Of a DNA stretch of 64,000 bases, positions 38,086 through 50,384 are shown piece after piece. Numbering within the stretch: the first letter of the stretch is position 1; the number at the start of each line of letters is the position of its first letter. The notes beneath the pieces are model-generated. The model was not told the DNA's origin and made no database searches. It worked only from the letters and a program-made list of their open reading frames with translations. The position numbers and the translations under genes are program-made. Source of the DNA: Balanoglossus misakiensis (Eukaryota > Hemichordata); contig CM082586.2 of the NCBI GenBank assembly GCA_040954595.2, forward strand, positions 6,572,001-6,636,000, read 5' to 3'.

Positions 38086-39655
38086 GGCAGTTCCGCTTTG
38101 TGTCTATACCCCATCTTTTATGCCTTCAAGAATTACCGTGCATGTATTCAGTTAGCTTTCTTCAAAGTTTCACCAACACGAACAATAATGCCAATTACAC
38201 ATGTACAGGCTGCGTTGAAAGGCAACAGGGAGTGGGACATGAAGCAGCAGTTGATACAAGGAACAAAAAGGCCTGAAAACCCCAAATTTACAGCTACTTG
38301 TCTTGTTGATAATGGACGCATGTCTCTATACAAAACGCACGTTGCTCAAGGCTAACGGGGCATTTTGACGACTTCGGACGATGATCGGTCCAGTGACTGA
38401 TGACCAAGTACAGTTGTCAGATGATAATAAAAGTAGGCCGGGGTATATAATGCCGCGAGGGGGTCCGTGAAAAGCGGGATTAGCTGCCGATGTGTGCTTA
38501 TGACCACAGACGTTTGATCGGCTTCATCCGGGACACCGAAGGGGTGATGAGGCAGGCAACCGTGTAGTCATCAAAGTCAAATTCAGATTCAGATTCAAGA
38601 AGGGGGATAGGCGAACTCTATCTTAGCATTCGTGATTTTTCTCTCGGTAATTTTCCATCACCACAGACACTTCGAACTTTTAAAAAAAAGTTTGGTTTAA
38701 TGACTCACCCGATACGAGAAGAGTCACTTCAGGAGTCTATGAGTTGTGAGATGCTCTGTTTCAACAGGTTTCGGTCAAACGGTCGCATTACACAATAACC
38801 TTTTGTCTTCTTCGCAAATAAAATGCCGGCAATAGTTATTTCTGTCATCGGCTCCAAACTACTAAGTAATCGATTTCTCCCTTGATACTTGATAATTGCC
38901 ATTAAAATCTGCTGGCAACCCGCATTGCCAAGGTTGTAAAAAAACACTCCTTGGTTTCGAAGTCGTTCTGTTTGTTCAATTAGATGCTACCGAAGTTTAA
39001 AGTTTCAACATGTTTTATGGTGCCTTTGAAAGTTACCGAGTTATTTGACCCCCTCCACCCCCCACCCTAGCCCGCTCTACCCTTCTGCTAAACGGCAAGA
39101 TGCGTTGAATAGTCTACAAATTCGGACGCTGAAAGCGTAGGCAAAGTTGACCGGAAAATCTCATCACCAATAAGACATAAAGAAACTTTGCTTTTTTGTC
39201 CTCTGCACCATCTGACAACCCCCCCCCCCAAAAAAAATCCCCCACCCACCCACCCTCCAGAAATCAAACGGTTCTCCCCTTACATGTCCATCTACACGTC
39301 AACTGATACTGGTCATTCTGTTGGACTCGCATCTCTCAAAAACCCACTCTCTTCGAACACTCAATGAAAATTGATAATACACCCATCATGGATTTTTATT
39401 GCGACTTCTGGGGCAATAAAAGTAGCCAATTAAACTAATTCTTAAGAAAGAAAAATAAAACGTGACGGTCACTCTTTAATAGAGCGTGTGGTGATTTATG
39501 ACACATCATTGGCTAGTTTGCCGGCCGAGCGACAAAGACTGACAGACAAAGAAGTGGACTCCATTGTTTCTTTGGGCCCTTTCCCTTGAAAGGCGGCATA
39601 TCGCACTGTGTGCCATTAACAAGGGGCACATATCGCACCACGAAAACACAAGTTA
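38086..39655. other. Gene-free intergenic segment with a MITE end
   Basis: No gene recognised. It includes the right-end fragment of a Harbinger-like MITE at about 39208-39279, flanked on the right by TTA. Confidence 0.45.
39208..39279 (+). mobile_element. Truncated copy (right end) of Harbinger-like MITE
   Basis: Shares CCCTCCAGAAATCAAA, GGTT and CCCC with the right end of the complete element at 39656-39868, and is likewise followed by TTA. No matching left terminus was found upstream, so it is judged truncated or decayed. Confidence 0.5.
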
Positions 39656-39868
39656 GGGGGTAACCATATGATTTCTGGAGGGAGGTGGCTGGGGGACTTT
39701 TGGGGGAGAAGATTGTTCTCAGAATGTGCGGAGGAAAGATTTTTTTTTCTTCAATGTCTTGAGAGTAGGACTGCCTTAGAAAACAATTTGCTGTAACATT
39801 AGCTGACAATTTTTTTTATCTGACATACCCAAATCCCCCATCCCTCCAGAAATCAAATGGTTGTCCCC
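39656..39868. mobile_element. PIF/Harbinger-like MITE (213 bp)
   Basis: Terminal inverted repeats of about 40 bp: left GGGGGTAACCATATGATTTC, then TGGAGGGAGG; right end reads CCCTCCAGAAATCAAATGG, then TTGTCCCC. The element is flanked by TTA on both sides (39653-39655 and 39869-39871), matching the 3-bp TWA duplication of PIF/Harbinger elements. There is no internal coding capacity. Confidence 0.7.
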
Positions 39869-39871
39869 TTA

Positions 39872-40137
39872 GCATCGGAAAGTACTTGACGTGTTTTGTG
39901 AGGACCGTTTTGTGTGTATTGTATGCGAAGCAGACAGTGTGTCTTCACTTGTCAGTGAATTGAACGATAGTCTGTGAAGTTCATAATAAAAAGGGGTTTA
40001 CAAGAGCTTCAATTCACACCACTCTCCGCTTGGATTGGTGACGGAAAATATCGGTTGCCACTAATTTCATCAACACACAGTGATCTATTTAAATCTAATA
40101 TTTGTTTCTATTGTAATAATTTAGATGATATATAATA
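39872..40137. other. Gene-free intergenic segment
   Basis: Unique AT-rich sequence between the MITE and the GAGT microsatellite. No feature recognised. Confidence 0.4.
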
Positions 40138-40216
40138 ATGAGTGAGTGAGTGAGTGAGTGAGTGAGTGAGTGAGTGAGTGAGTGAGTGAGTGAGTTAATG
40201 AGTGAGTTAATGAGTG
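40138..40216. repeat. (GAGT)n microsatellite
   Basis: About 14 perfect GAGT units followed by imperfect units (GAGTTAAT) to 40216. Confidence 0.95.
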
Positions 40217-42185
40217 TGGTTGAGCGAGTGCGCGTGCGTGTACATGAGCGGATAAATTGATGTACACATTCTAACAATATATAATACTATTTCGATAACT
40301 TTTAGGAAACGCTTTTTGTGAGATAGTGACACGTGATCAAACTGTTACAGACTGCAACAGTTCATAGTTTAAATTCAAGACAATAAAATTAGCTTTGGAA
40401 ACTGTCGTTCGAACCATGCTTAAACTGCCACGCTTTGTGTATCCACCATGGTCATTTGCATATTAGTAAAAACTAAACGAAAAATCTCGGGAAGCGAAAG
40501 GTAACTGACCGGAGTGACTTTTTTTACCGGTACCAGGAGAATTGTTAAGCCGTGAGTTAGCATTGGAACTTCACAATAACGAAACCCCAGGAAACAAGTA
40601 TTAACATCTGAATCTACTGACACCCCATTAAAGCTTTTTATTCCCTGGCATTTTATAATCCTTCCCTCGTCAATACGCTATTATGATAACCATATTTCAT
40701 TTTGACTGCGGGTCAGGTTCACTGTTAAGGTTTATTACGGTGCAATTATTTCAACTCAAGATGGTTCTAGTTTCAATCCAGCATGCCCTGCAGGCAACTG
40801 GGTTTTTTTGTAGTCTTCAACTTAATCATACCCGTGCATTTGGAGGCGACCGCTTGGCAGAGCGTTCATGATTAGTCTGCCGGTCAGATGTTGTACGGAC
40901 ATAATGTTGACGACATGTTTTTACGACTCATGTGGCACGATATGCCAGAGCGCGACAATTTCAACCCAGACCTAAAATCTCGAAGTGAATTTCATCGAGG
41001 AGTCAGTGAATAAGAGACAACGTAACGGGAAACATTTATTGTTTTTCTGTGAGAACAACGTCAACAACCAAAACATTTGAACTCACACTATCAAACAACA
41101 GAAAGGGAATAAATTCGTCGTTTTTCATGTTGAAGACTGGAGACCTTGCGAGATCTCGCGTGGCTAGGCAGTTTATACCGGAGAACATTCTCCTATGACA
41201 CATGCATGTCAAACGGTACAAAACCTACAATTTCAGTCAAACTCTGCACCTATTCTATTTTCATAAAAAGCTTGATTTATATTGCTTGGCTAGCAACAGT
41301 CTCGCGAGATCTCGCAAGAAGCGAAAAATCGTCCATTTGACCATACTGCACCGTCTTCATCCGCCACCGTGCTGACGTCACTATTAATTCCATTATTGCG
41401 CTGTAAGTGGTGACTCTATCCCATATAAATCACACTGTGCTCTCCATCTCTCTATGCAGATTTCTATCACACATCTGCTTTCGTAGATTTTAAAATGAGT
41501 TTTAATATTTCATAATGACCAGAAACTGGCACGTTTCGTTACGAGATAGAGCACAAAACTATAGTTTAATGGCTCTCAATTGGCCAAGTTATCCATCTTA
41601 CAATTTCAGTAGTACAATGAAAAGGAAACGTGAAGAATAAAGAGGACGTCACATTGATCGATAACGTTTAAAATGTACACACATGATGGATGGATGAATC
41701 GATAGGTTGTGATAAGGTATTAATATTTGTAAGCCGAGAGATAGAAACGTGGATAAATTTGCTGATTATCATGATTACTGCAAACGCGTCCTATACCTAT
41801 ATAAGTGTTCCTGCAACTGGTTCAGTATAACAGTAATCATATCTTGGTTAAATTTGACAATTATGATTTGCAGTTTTCCCCGCGTTGTGACAAAGCTTTC
41901 AACAATGGATGCTGATGGTAATTAACTGCCAATTATTCCCATCTTTGAAGTTTGAGACAAGCTCCATTTCAATACCAATGTTTTGTTTACCACGGAACAA
42001 AGCCGGGCATTAATGAGAAAACAAAAACCGGCCAATTTCCTTCTAAATCTCTTCATTGTCAAGTAAATGTCCATAACAACTTTAGCCGCCGGCAAATCTC
42101 GACAAAGGAAACCGAATCATAATATACTCTCACTTTGTATCGATTTGTAACTTCTCGATTTTCTTGAATCGTTAACAGGTGCGCC
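40217..42185. other. Gene-free intergenic segment
   Basis: No coding exon recognised. Holds inverted copies of a CGAGATCTCG palindrome about 160 bp apart (41145-41318). Confidence 0.45.
41145..41318. repeat. Inverted pair of GCGAGATCTCGC palindromic blocks
   Basis: CTTGCGAGATCTCGCG at 41145-41160 is exactly inverted as CGCGAGATCTCGCAAG at 41303-41318, with GGCTAG inside each arm in inverted orientation. The second copy also contains TCTCGCGAGA, a known CpG-rich promoter palindrome. Could be a decayed inverted-repeat element or a regulatory pair. Confidence 0.6.
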
Positions 42186-42187
<2 letters not shown>

Positions 42188-42283
<96 letters not shown>

Positions 42284-42324
42284 GTTGTGGTGGTGGTGGT
42301 GATGGTGATGATGATGATGATGAT
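42188..42324. repeat. (GAT)n trinucleotide repeat
   Basis: About 32 GAT units, a GGTTGTGGTGGTGGT interruption, then more GAT. Read on the minus strand it gives a poly-histidine frame and on the plus strand a poly-methionine frame, neither credible as a gene. Confidence 0.95.
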
Positions 42325-45300
42325 AGTGAAAGAAAGTCACGTGACTAAAAATACGAAATTCTCCTCTCCAAAGCATTACAGGACCCTGTAAAATTGTTCT
42401 CGTACCGTTGGTAACATTCAACCAACCAACCAACCAACCAAACAATACAAACCAAAATCAGACGGTTATTGTGTCGATCGTTTCATAGCGTTACGTAACT
42501 GACTTCAAACCGCTACCCTGCGTTCTCCGCTTGAAATTAAACGAAACCATTTATCGCCACAAGTAATTACTGGGCCGAATCGACTTACAAGGGGGAGTCT
42601 AATACATTTATTCTGAAACACGAATTGACACGTTATTCTATACATAATAAATTGGACAATTTAGGTAAATTAACTCACGTAAATTGATAGCAAATATATT
42701 CGATATATGTCATGATTGAGACAATAAAACAAGTGTATCTGGCACCGTAATTAATATGAAAAAGTGGCGTTATTTGAAGAATTATTTTACTGTATCACTG
42801 CCCATCTGCCTGCCTCTTAGCTGTCTTTATATCTCTCTATTTAGAGCCTATCTATATCTATCTGCCTGGCTGTCTGTTTTAGAAATGTTTTATTACTATA
42901 CATGTACATGTATACTGCCATATTTGGTGCTGTACACAGCAGTCGTATCACACGATTGAATGGTGGTGTTTTATTACGAATGACTGTAACCTGGTAACTT
43001 TTAAACGCGTTTCCCCCTTTCCCAATAGTATTCATACTAATTTAGATTGTCAATTGCAAGGAATATTAATTTCTTTAACCACTGAGAAGTATGCTCCAAA
43101 CTTGAAAGTTTTCAACAATAGACGGGGTTAATTCTAAGAGGTTTACTCGCCATCTTTAATCTTCTTTTTTGAAAAGTAAGTTACTGCACTATGTTTCCAG
43201 ACAGCCTTAGAGGAAATGTCTACCATTCAATTATCAATCTACTACGAGGAGTAGAATCATGACTTGCAATCGGGGTGAAATAGAGATGGTCAGTTCATCT
43301 AGACGTAATTTACAACCTGGACAAAGATGATTTCAAACTCGATAGATTACAGAACTTCTGAGTGGCTCGGTAACACAAGTACTGGGAGCCTACAATAAAC
43401 CTGCAACGGATGGTGTCTTATGCACCTGTGTATTCAGACCATTAGTGCAGAGACCCTGAAGAACAGGTGTATGATTAGTCGTAGTTTCTGACAACAATTA
43501 TTTACCACTAAACCAAACACACACGGCTACATTACTGAGAAATATTAACAAGTCTTATGTTACGGTTTCAGTGCAAATGTCCAGGAATCAAGACTCTTAA
43601 AAAGACAACAGTTAGTGGTTTCCTCTATGTCTATTTACCTTACATTCATACTTTACATTGACAACAGAATACCGTTAACTACATTTTACCTTTGTCTAAC
43701 AGAGACAAATATCGTCGGAGGTATTGTCGTAGGCCTTGAGAGCAGCCTTAATATGAAAAGGATGGGGCCAATCATTGGAGTGTGTCAAACACGGCGGACA
43801 ATCCCGGGTCTAATTGGGGCGATGTAACACTGCGTGATGTCATTGTCGGCAGAAATTCTCGTCCATGTCGTGCCAATCATGACATCGTGTCAACAACCGT
43901 GTCACCAAGGTCGACGGTCGCCGCCGGGGGTGTCACGTGAAGTTGGAATTCGACGGTGTGGCTTCGTGCCACCGAAGAAGGAGTTGGGTTGATGCGGACG
44001 ATTGCGTGATGGGGTGAGGGCCTACAAAGCCTCCGCTCGTTTACATGTATACGGGACGGGGTGTCGACGTACGTTGACATGATGACGTCATCGCGATTCG
44101 TTTACATCGCCCCCCCCCCCTCCTCCCATTTCACTCAACCCTGAGGGCTTGAGATACTGGACGTGTGCTCCTGAGGGACCGTTGCGTCACACTTCGAACA
44201 ATAAAGAACAGCAATGCAAACAGTGGGTGCAGGTCATCAATGTCCTTTCTACCAATAGCCCTTTGCTGCTTCTTTCATTCATGACTTGTTGTTCCCGCTG
44301 TCCTGCACCTGTTTGAGCGTTTGTGTGAAAACACAAACGATTTGTTTGTTGGATCTATTTGACGACCATAAGAAAAGTGAGGCTACAGTCAGTCACCACT
44401 CTTTCGTGGGATAAGAAAAAGTATGGAATATTCGCGTCATGTCTTTTATAATTTTAGCTCTCGTCAGTTCTACTTCCTTTGTTTGTTTGCTTACTTGCTT
44501 GCCTGCGTGATTGATTGATTGATCGATCAATTGATTGATTTGGCTTTGCGAGTATGCTGGACGTAGTCATGGCCGCCCATGCGACAGCCCTGGCACGCGG
44601 TCCAAAGTTTGGGAAAGAAAATCCATTTAGAGACCCCCAAATGCCCTGAAATTCGCACCAAAATCCGGGCCAGCAGAAATATGGGACTCGCTGAGTTAGG
44701 GGTGGCACATACTCATTCGGTGGAGGCCATGGGTCCGCCTCTTGCCAATGAGAGATTGGTTGGTGCACCAGACAAGAAAGAGATGGACTATGTGTAGTTC
44801 TTATAACAAATTGATCTTGAAGTTTTACAAAGGGGAGCACAGCTGGACGAACTGTCATCTACTACTAGCGGGACCTGTTTATCCACAAGGATGATAATGA
44901 GCATTGGTACTATACGTTGGATGACATATTAACTGGCTTACCTTGTGTAACATAGACTCGTGAAAGCACACCCGGGTTTTCCAGTGGGTGGTTGTTTTAC
45001 ACGTGACGGAGATTGCAACAGGTCACAGTGACCGTATAAGAACCGTCCACGAAGCACATCCAAGCCTTCTCATATATCTGTTGGCCCATCCAAAGGACAG
45101 GAAGAATTTACTTGGCTGAAAGTTTCCTCGTCTTTTTCACATGTGTAGTGTCTTGCTCGGAAACTGTGATCACGCATAGACCCTAGAGAAAGATCAAGTG
45201 ACCTTGTAAGTTGCAGATATTGAACCCCCCTGGTCGGGGAAATAGCACGACGTTGACAGATTGTTTAATTGCATACGATCAAAGGATAAACCGACCAAAC

Positions 45301-46313
45301 AAACGGCGCTCTCCCCCCCCCCCCAACTATTTTTACAAACTTTTTCTCGTGTCTCACCTATTGTATTAAATTTCCAAGACGCACGTTATGATAAAATATT
45401 GAACTGTCATTCTGATAAATTCGCGCCGTTTATAAATAACTTCCGGTCGGGATGCGTGTCGACGCGGTATTGTTTTTGTTGAGACGCTTGTGTCGGATAA
45501 TGTTTCACTGACGATTAGATAATCAACGAGACTTTGAATGGCGTTGATATGTAAACCCGTGTACGGTCAACCCACACGGCAAAAACAAAGTTTACGTGTT
45601 GAATAACATACTTTAAGAAAATGTACAAGTGAAACAGAGCCGAGGCTTTGCTCAGAAAATAGAATTTCCGAACTTCACCATGTCGCATGTCGACGCTTTT
45701 TGCGGTAAACCTTGTCGTACTTTTTTACTACGACAGACACCAGTGTAAATACTACTCTTCCACGTGTATGGTTACGTTTTGGCGCGAAGAAAAATCTAAC
45801 GCGTTACGTAACTGTTGACAGAGCCCACGAATCGTGACGTATGCGCCGTCCATGTTGACAGACATTTGAATTTACAGAATGATTTGCAGTACATTGCAAG
45901 TACGGTCTTGAATTCAATCGACAAGAAGAGCAGCCTTCATGGGTGGGTCAAGTGTTTCAGTACAGGCCCACAGAGTGCGGAATATTATAAATTTGAAGTC
46001 GGTAGACTAAGCGGGAGCAGTAAAATAATAAAAACCGTCAAAAATACCACTTTCTCTTTGCTTCTCACCGACAGACCCCCATATAAATTAGTTATTTTCG
46101 TCAAAGCTTTTGTCAAAGCCCAAAGTCAAACAGGGCCGTAGGGTTCATCTACTCGACAACCTTCAGGCCTCAGGCCGCTCATCGAATCGCCACCCCCTTG
46201 ATATTGTTTCCAGGGAAAGTGTTTATTCAACGACGTATCATGTTTTATGCAGCCCTCTGTAGTAAGCGAAACCTGGATGACAACAATACCTTCACTGCGC
46301 TTGCCAATCACTG

Positions 46314-46378
46314 TAGCTGTGCGTACAGGTCTGTGTTCCCGTGTAACGCCGGGAACACACAGACCTGAACGCAGAGCT
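46314..46378. ncRNA. Imperfect hairpin, precursor-like
   Basis: Left arm AGCTGTGCGTACAGGTCTGTG then TTCCCG, loop of about 8 bases, right arm CGGGAA then CACACAGACCTGAACGCAGAG and CT. Nearly the whole length pairs, with a 2-base bulge and two mismatches, so the shape is that of a small-RNA precursor. Transcription is not shown by the sequence. Confidence 0.3.
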
Positions 46379-46776
46379 ATATCAGCTGTATAGCGTTATG
46401 CACCATCATTATACTCTTTCCTCATATCCCATCTCGACAGATTTACAAGAACACCGAAGACCAAGCAAAGCCGGGACCTATATTTGTATATCCACAGCTG
46501 ATGCCATCGTGCGACTGATGGTGGTGATTTATTATTACGCAACGCGGTGGTGTTCATGTACAACATCTGAATTTTAATACCAATACAGACATTCTGCACG
46601 GACATATAAATAACTTATGTTCTGTTACAGTGTTATATCATTCACACAAAGGCGACGATCACACTCTACTGTTTTAATTGTTACGGTATTGAACAGCTGC
46701 TCATGAGATTAATGACCGCCAATCTGCGCCAAGTGCCACGCATTTTCGCTGTATCGAATTTGATCTGAACTATTTG

Positions 46777-46890
46777 TATCCATCCATCCACCCAACCACC
46801 CACCCATCCATCTATCCATTTATCTAAAGTATCCATTCATCTGTGTCGGTCTGTCCTATGTACATGTATCTATGTATCTGTCTGCCTGTC
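46777..46890. repeat. Degenerate CATC/CACC and TGTC/TATC tetranucleotide repeat
   Basis: Decayed tetranucleotide tract: CATCCATCCACCCAACC-like units followed by TGTATC/TGTCTGCC units. Confidence 0.75.
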
Positions 46891-48157
46891 TGTCTATATG
46901 ATTGATATATAATTATTTATTACAGATTTATATAAAATAATTATTTTTAACAACTGAGGACCTTCAATATTCATTTTAGAAAGAAAATATCGCCGATTTT
47001 AATTTCAGTCAGAGCCATATGGCGAGCTCGTATTGTGATGACGTAACCAACTAAATGCAAGCAATATTTAAGAGGGGATAATTTGTGCACGAAAAAAACT
47101 ATACACAATCAGAACCTAAAGCTGTGTCTATTCAAATGCAACGAGAGTAGTTTTTTCCGCTAATCCGAACGCGATGTCCATTTCAGCGTCTTAGTTACCA
47201 CGGTTACAGGGAGTGCGTATAATCGTATGAAATGTGCAATATGAGTTGAAACAACAGAGCGGAATGAAAACCGATGTAATGGGCACTTATAGACACTATC
47301 AGGCTAATTTCACTGAATGCTCATTAGATGTGTGATTTTGAGTCTAATTACATTTGTATCGCTAAACCGCAAACGCCGTTGGATACCGCACAGGATATGA
47401 AATATTGATCAATCTACGCTCACCCCTTTTTTTGCCCTTTTCGCGGAACGTCATCACAAAGTTTTGCTTTCAGGACTTCAAGGATTTCATTTACATGTGC
47501 GTCAATTTAATCGGTGTTTTTCCAACTGCAATTATAGCCGTTTCCGGTGTTGTCTTTTCTTTCCTGATATTCAACACATATGTTCATCTCCCGTCCCCCT
47601 CTCTCTCTCCCTCCCCTCCCCTCCCCTCTCTCTCATGTCTTGAATTGGAGATTGGTGGGGCGGAGCCCGGCAGTGTAAACGACGCAACAGTTTATTTCAT
47701 GCATTTTAATCCAACAGGATAGAATAGATTGTATTTCAATTCCGCTACCGATTCATGATAAGCCTATATTCTCCATTCCTCATTAATAACACAATGGTTA
47801 ATTATACATGCGCAACAATATGGTGACAGTCGTTCTATTTCCAATGAAATCTCTTCAAGCCACCGGTCGATTTTTGTCACAGCTACCGCGATTGCTGATG
47901 TTTGTATTATCATCTAGCCGGCGGTTGAAACTAACAATATTGAAAAACATAATTAACGGGCGATCGGAGGAAAGACATCCGACGACACAGCGACGATCCA
48001 TATTCATGGGAATGTGAAGCCCATGTCCAACTATTCCCTTTCCAGTAAAAATTAAACTTCAAATTACATGTAAATGCTTATTTTATTTTGAAAAAAAAAA
48101 CTTCACTTGCAAACACTGATGTGTTTGTCAACCCCCAGCACATTTCATTTTTTCCCT

Positions 48158-48330
<173 letters not shown>

Positions 48331-50100
48331 TACCTATTAGTATTTAGTATATCTGGCAGACAGACGGACGGACGTTTTAGTGGTGTTATGCAGGGATTAC
48401 GACATTTTGGGGGAAAAATCAATAATACCCGCATCGTCGCTAATCTGGTCTCCGGATTACAAGAATACAACAGAAACCAGCGTCCACGTGAGCGTCGACG
48501 CTTGCGGCAGTTGTTACGAGTTATGCTGGCAGGCTGTGCGGGTTCATTAACGAGACGAAAGTATGTAACTGTCTTGTTTATGAGTGACACCGTTTGAAGT
48601 TCTTCCTAGACGTCCATAAACAGGTTTAATCCCTTTTTTCTTGCAAGTTCCCTCGGCGACAATCTTACCGTATTGAGTGCATCCCACATGGTCACACTTT
48701 GTCCGTGAGATCGCCCATTGTTTTATCTGTCGCGTCACATTTTTACACCCGTATTCAATTTGACAAGAAAAAATAATTTGAAGAAGATCTGCTCTTGTTC
48801 AAAATCTTTTTAACTACTGGCCCATCCATCCCTATTGAAGGGACTCCAAACACCGGATGGTTCTGACTATATAAACTACAGTTGTATTACCCCAGCAGGA
48901 TTATTTATCGGACTTGCCCGCATTTTGTCAAAACCAACACAAGTGCCACGATAATTACTCTCTCGGATTCGGCGGATAAACTGGCATTTGAACCTATAAT
49001 ACCATCTCACGACAAAAAAGACACACGTGATTTGCGTCCGTCCTTGTCTACCCGCACATCTCTTTCCTTCAAAAACTTCCAGTTGTGTTTTTTTAGTTAA
49101 TTGGGTTTAGAATTCAACGTCATTGTCACCCACGTTCACGTCATGTCTTGAAACCAAGAAAGTCAACAAGAATGGATTTTTGATAAAAATTATCATAAAT
49201 TGGACATGCGTTGAAACTACTACAGCAGCATGATTATCACTCTCGCGGGTATTGAAAGAATTTTTGATTATTTCCACTTAATTTACCAAAAAAAAGTGGC
49301 TTGCGTTATTTTAACAGATTACGTCATTTTAAATTTAAGTCTCATGATTCCAAGCGCTTATCTCGAGCGCAGTTTTAATAAACACACATAGGAAACGTTT
49401 TAATAGTCGATGGAAGGATTGCGATATGTCTGCTGATAAATTTCTAATTACCACATAAAAATACACGTGAAATGTATCCATATTTATATTGATGCGTTTG
49501 TTTTGCGATGATAAAACCGTATATTACATCGCTTATCTGAAAAATCGTAATTACCGAGGTCTTTAGACTTGTCAGTCCGCGCTAAGCACAGTGGGAGAGG
49601 TATTGGTCATCGTTAATCCGTTCGAGGTGACAATTGGCGAAAAACGCAATTAGCTGCGGCGGAGTAAATGGACGGTGCGGTGGCGGCAAAAAAGGGGCCG
49701 TGGATGAATAAAGGCCACGGGAAATGAGAATATGCAAAGCGATTGATACTTTCATTAAAATTGTCTTCCTGGCAATTAATAGTACAATAATTATTGACTC
49801 GGGGTAATTATTTCCAATTCCCGACAGAAACGGCCGATGTAATTATGGAGTGGCGTTTGCCGTCGCGTCACAACTTTCCTCCAGCGGTGACTCATTGGTC
49901 AGTCCTTTCAACGTGGAATCACAAAGATATACGTGTCCGTACATTAATATGCTCTGTGTACGGACAACCTTCCATTCTTCTGATTAAAAGGGCTTTTCAT
50001 ACAACCTCTTGAGTGTGTTTCAATCTAGTTTTTGTCATGCTGCTGTTGTTGTTAATGGCGGTGGTGATGATGATGATGATGTTGTTGTTGTTTGGTTGTT
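48331..50100. other. Gene-free segment with homeodomain-site-dense core
   Basis: No coding exon recognised. The part 49540-49860 is AT-rich unique sequence with at least seven TAATTA/AATTA cores plus a POU-like ATATGCAAAG, listed separately as a candidate cis-regulatory element. Confidence 0.45.
49540..49860. promoter_or_regulatory. Candidate enhancer: cluster of homeodomain/POU sites
   Basis: GTAATTACC (49550), GCAATTAGC (49647), ATATGCAAAG (49730), CATTAAAATT (49754), GGCAATTAATAG (49772), ATAATTATTG (49786), GTAATTATTT (49804), GTAATTATGG (49837). Unique, non-repetitive sequence in a gene-free region next to a developmental-type transcription factor gene. Evidence is motif density only. 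Confidence 0.35.
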
Positions 50101-50112
50101 GTGATTGTAGTA

Positions 50113-50350
50113 TACACATACATACATACATACATACATACATACATACATACATACATACATACATACATACATACATACATACATACATACATACATA
50201 CATACATACATACATACATACATACATACATACATACATACATACATACATACATACATACATACATACATACATACATACATACATACATACATACATA
50301 CATACATACATACATACATACATACATACATACATACATACATACATACA

Positions 50351-50380
<30 letters not shown>
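50113..50380. repeat. (ATAC)n microsatellite, about 67 units
   Basis: Longest pure tetranucleotide tract of the window, essentially uninterrupted over 268 bases, preceded by GAT/GTT units (50064-50095) and followed by a GA-rich tract (50390-50420). Confidence 0.97.
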
Positions 50381-50381
<1 letters not shown>

Positions 50382-50384
50382 TGA

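Noticed and set aside
37725-38355. Long serine/leucine/proline-rich plus-strand frames
   Set aside because: They lie on a pure polypyrimidine tract, which lacks stop codons by composition.
42059-42445. Poly-histidine and poly-methionine frames
   Set aside because: Produced by a GAT trinucleotide array; no codon-level constraint, splice context or flanking conserved protein.
44454-44858. 134-codon minus-strand frame
   Set aside because: Includes translated GATT repeats at one end and no known domain; could be a repeat remnant but no terminal repeats seen.
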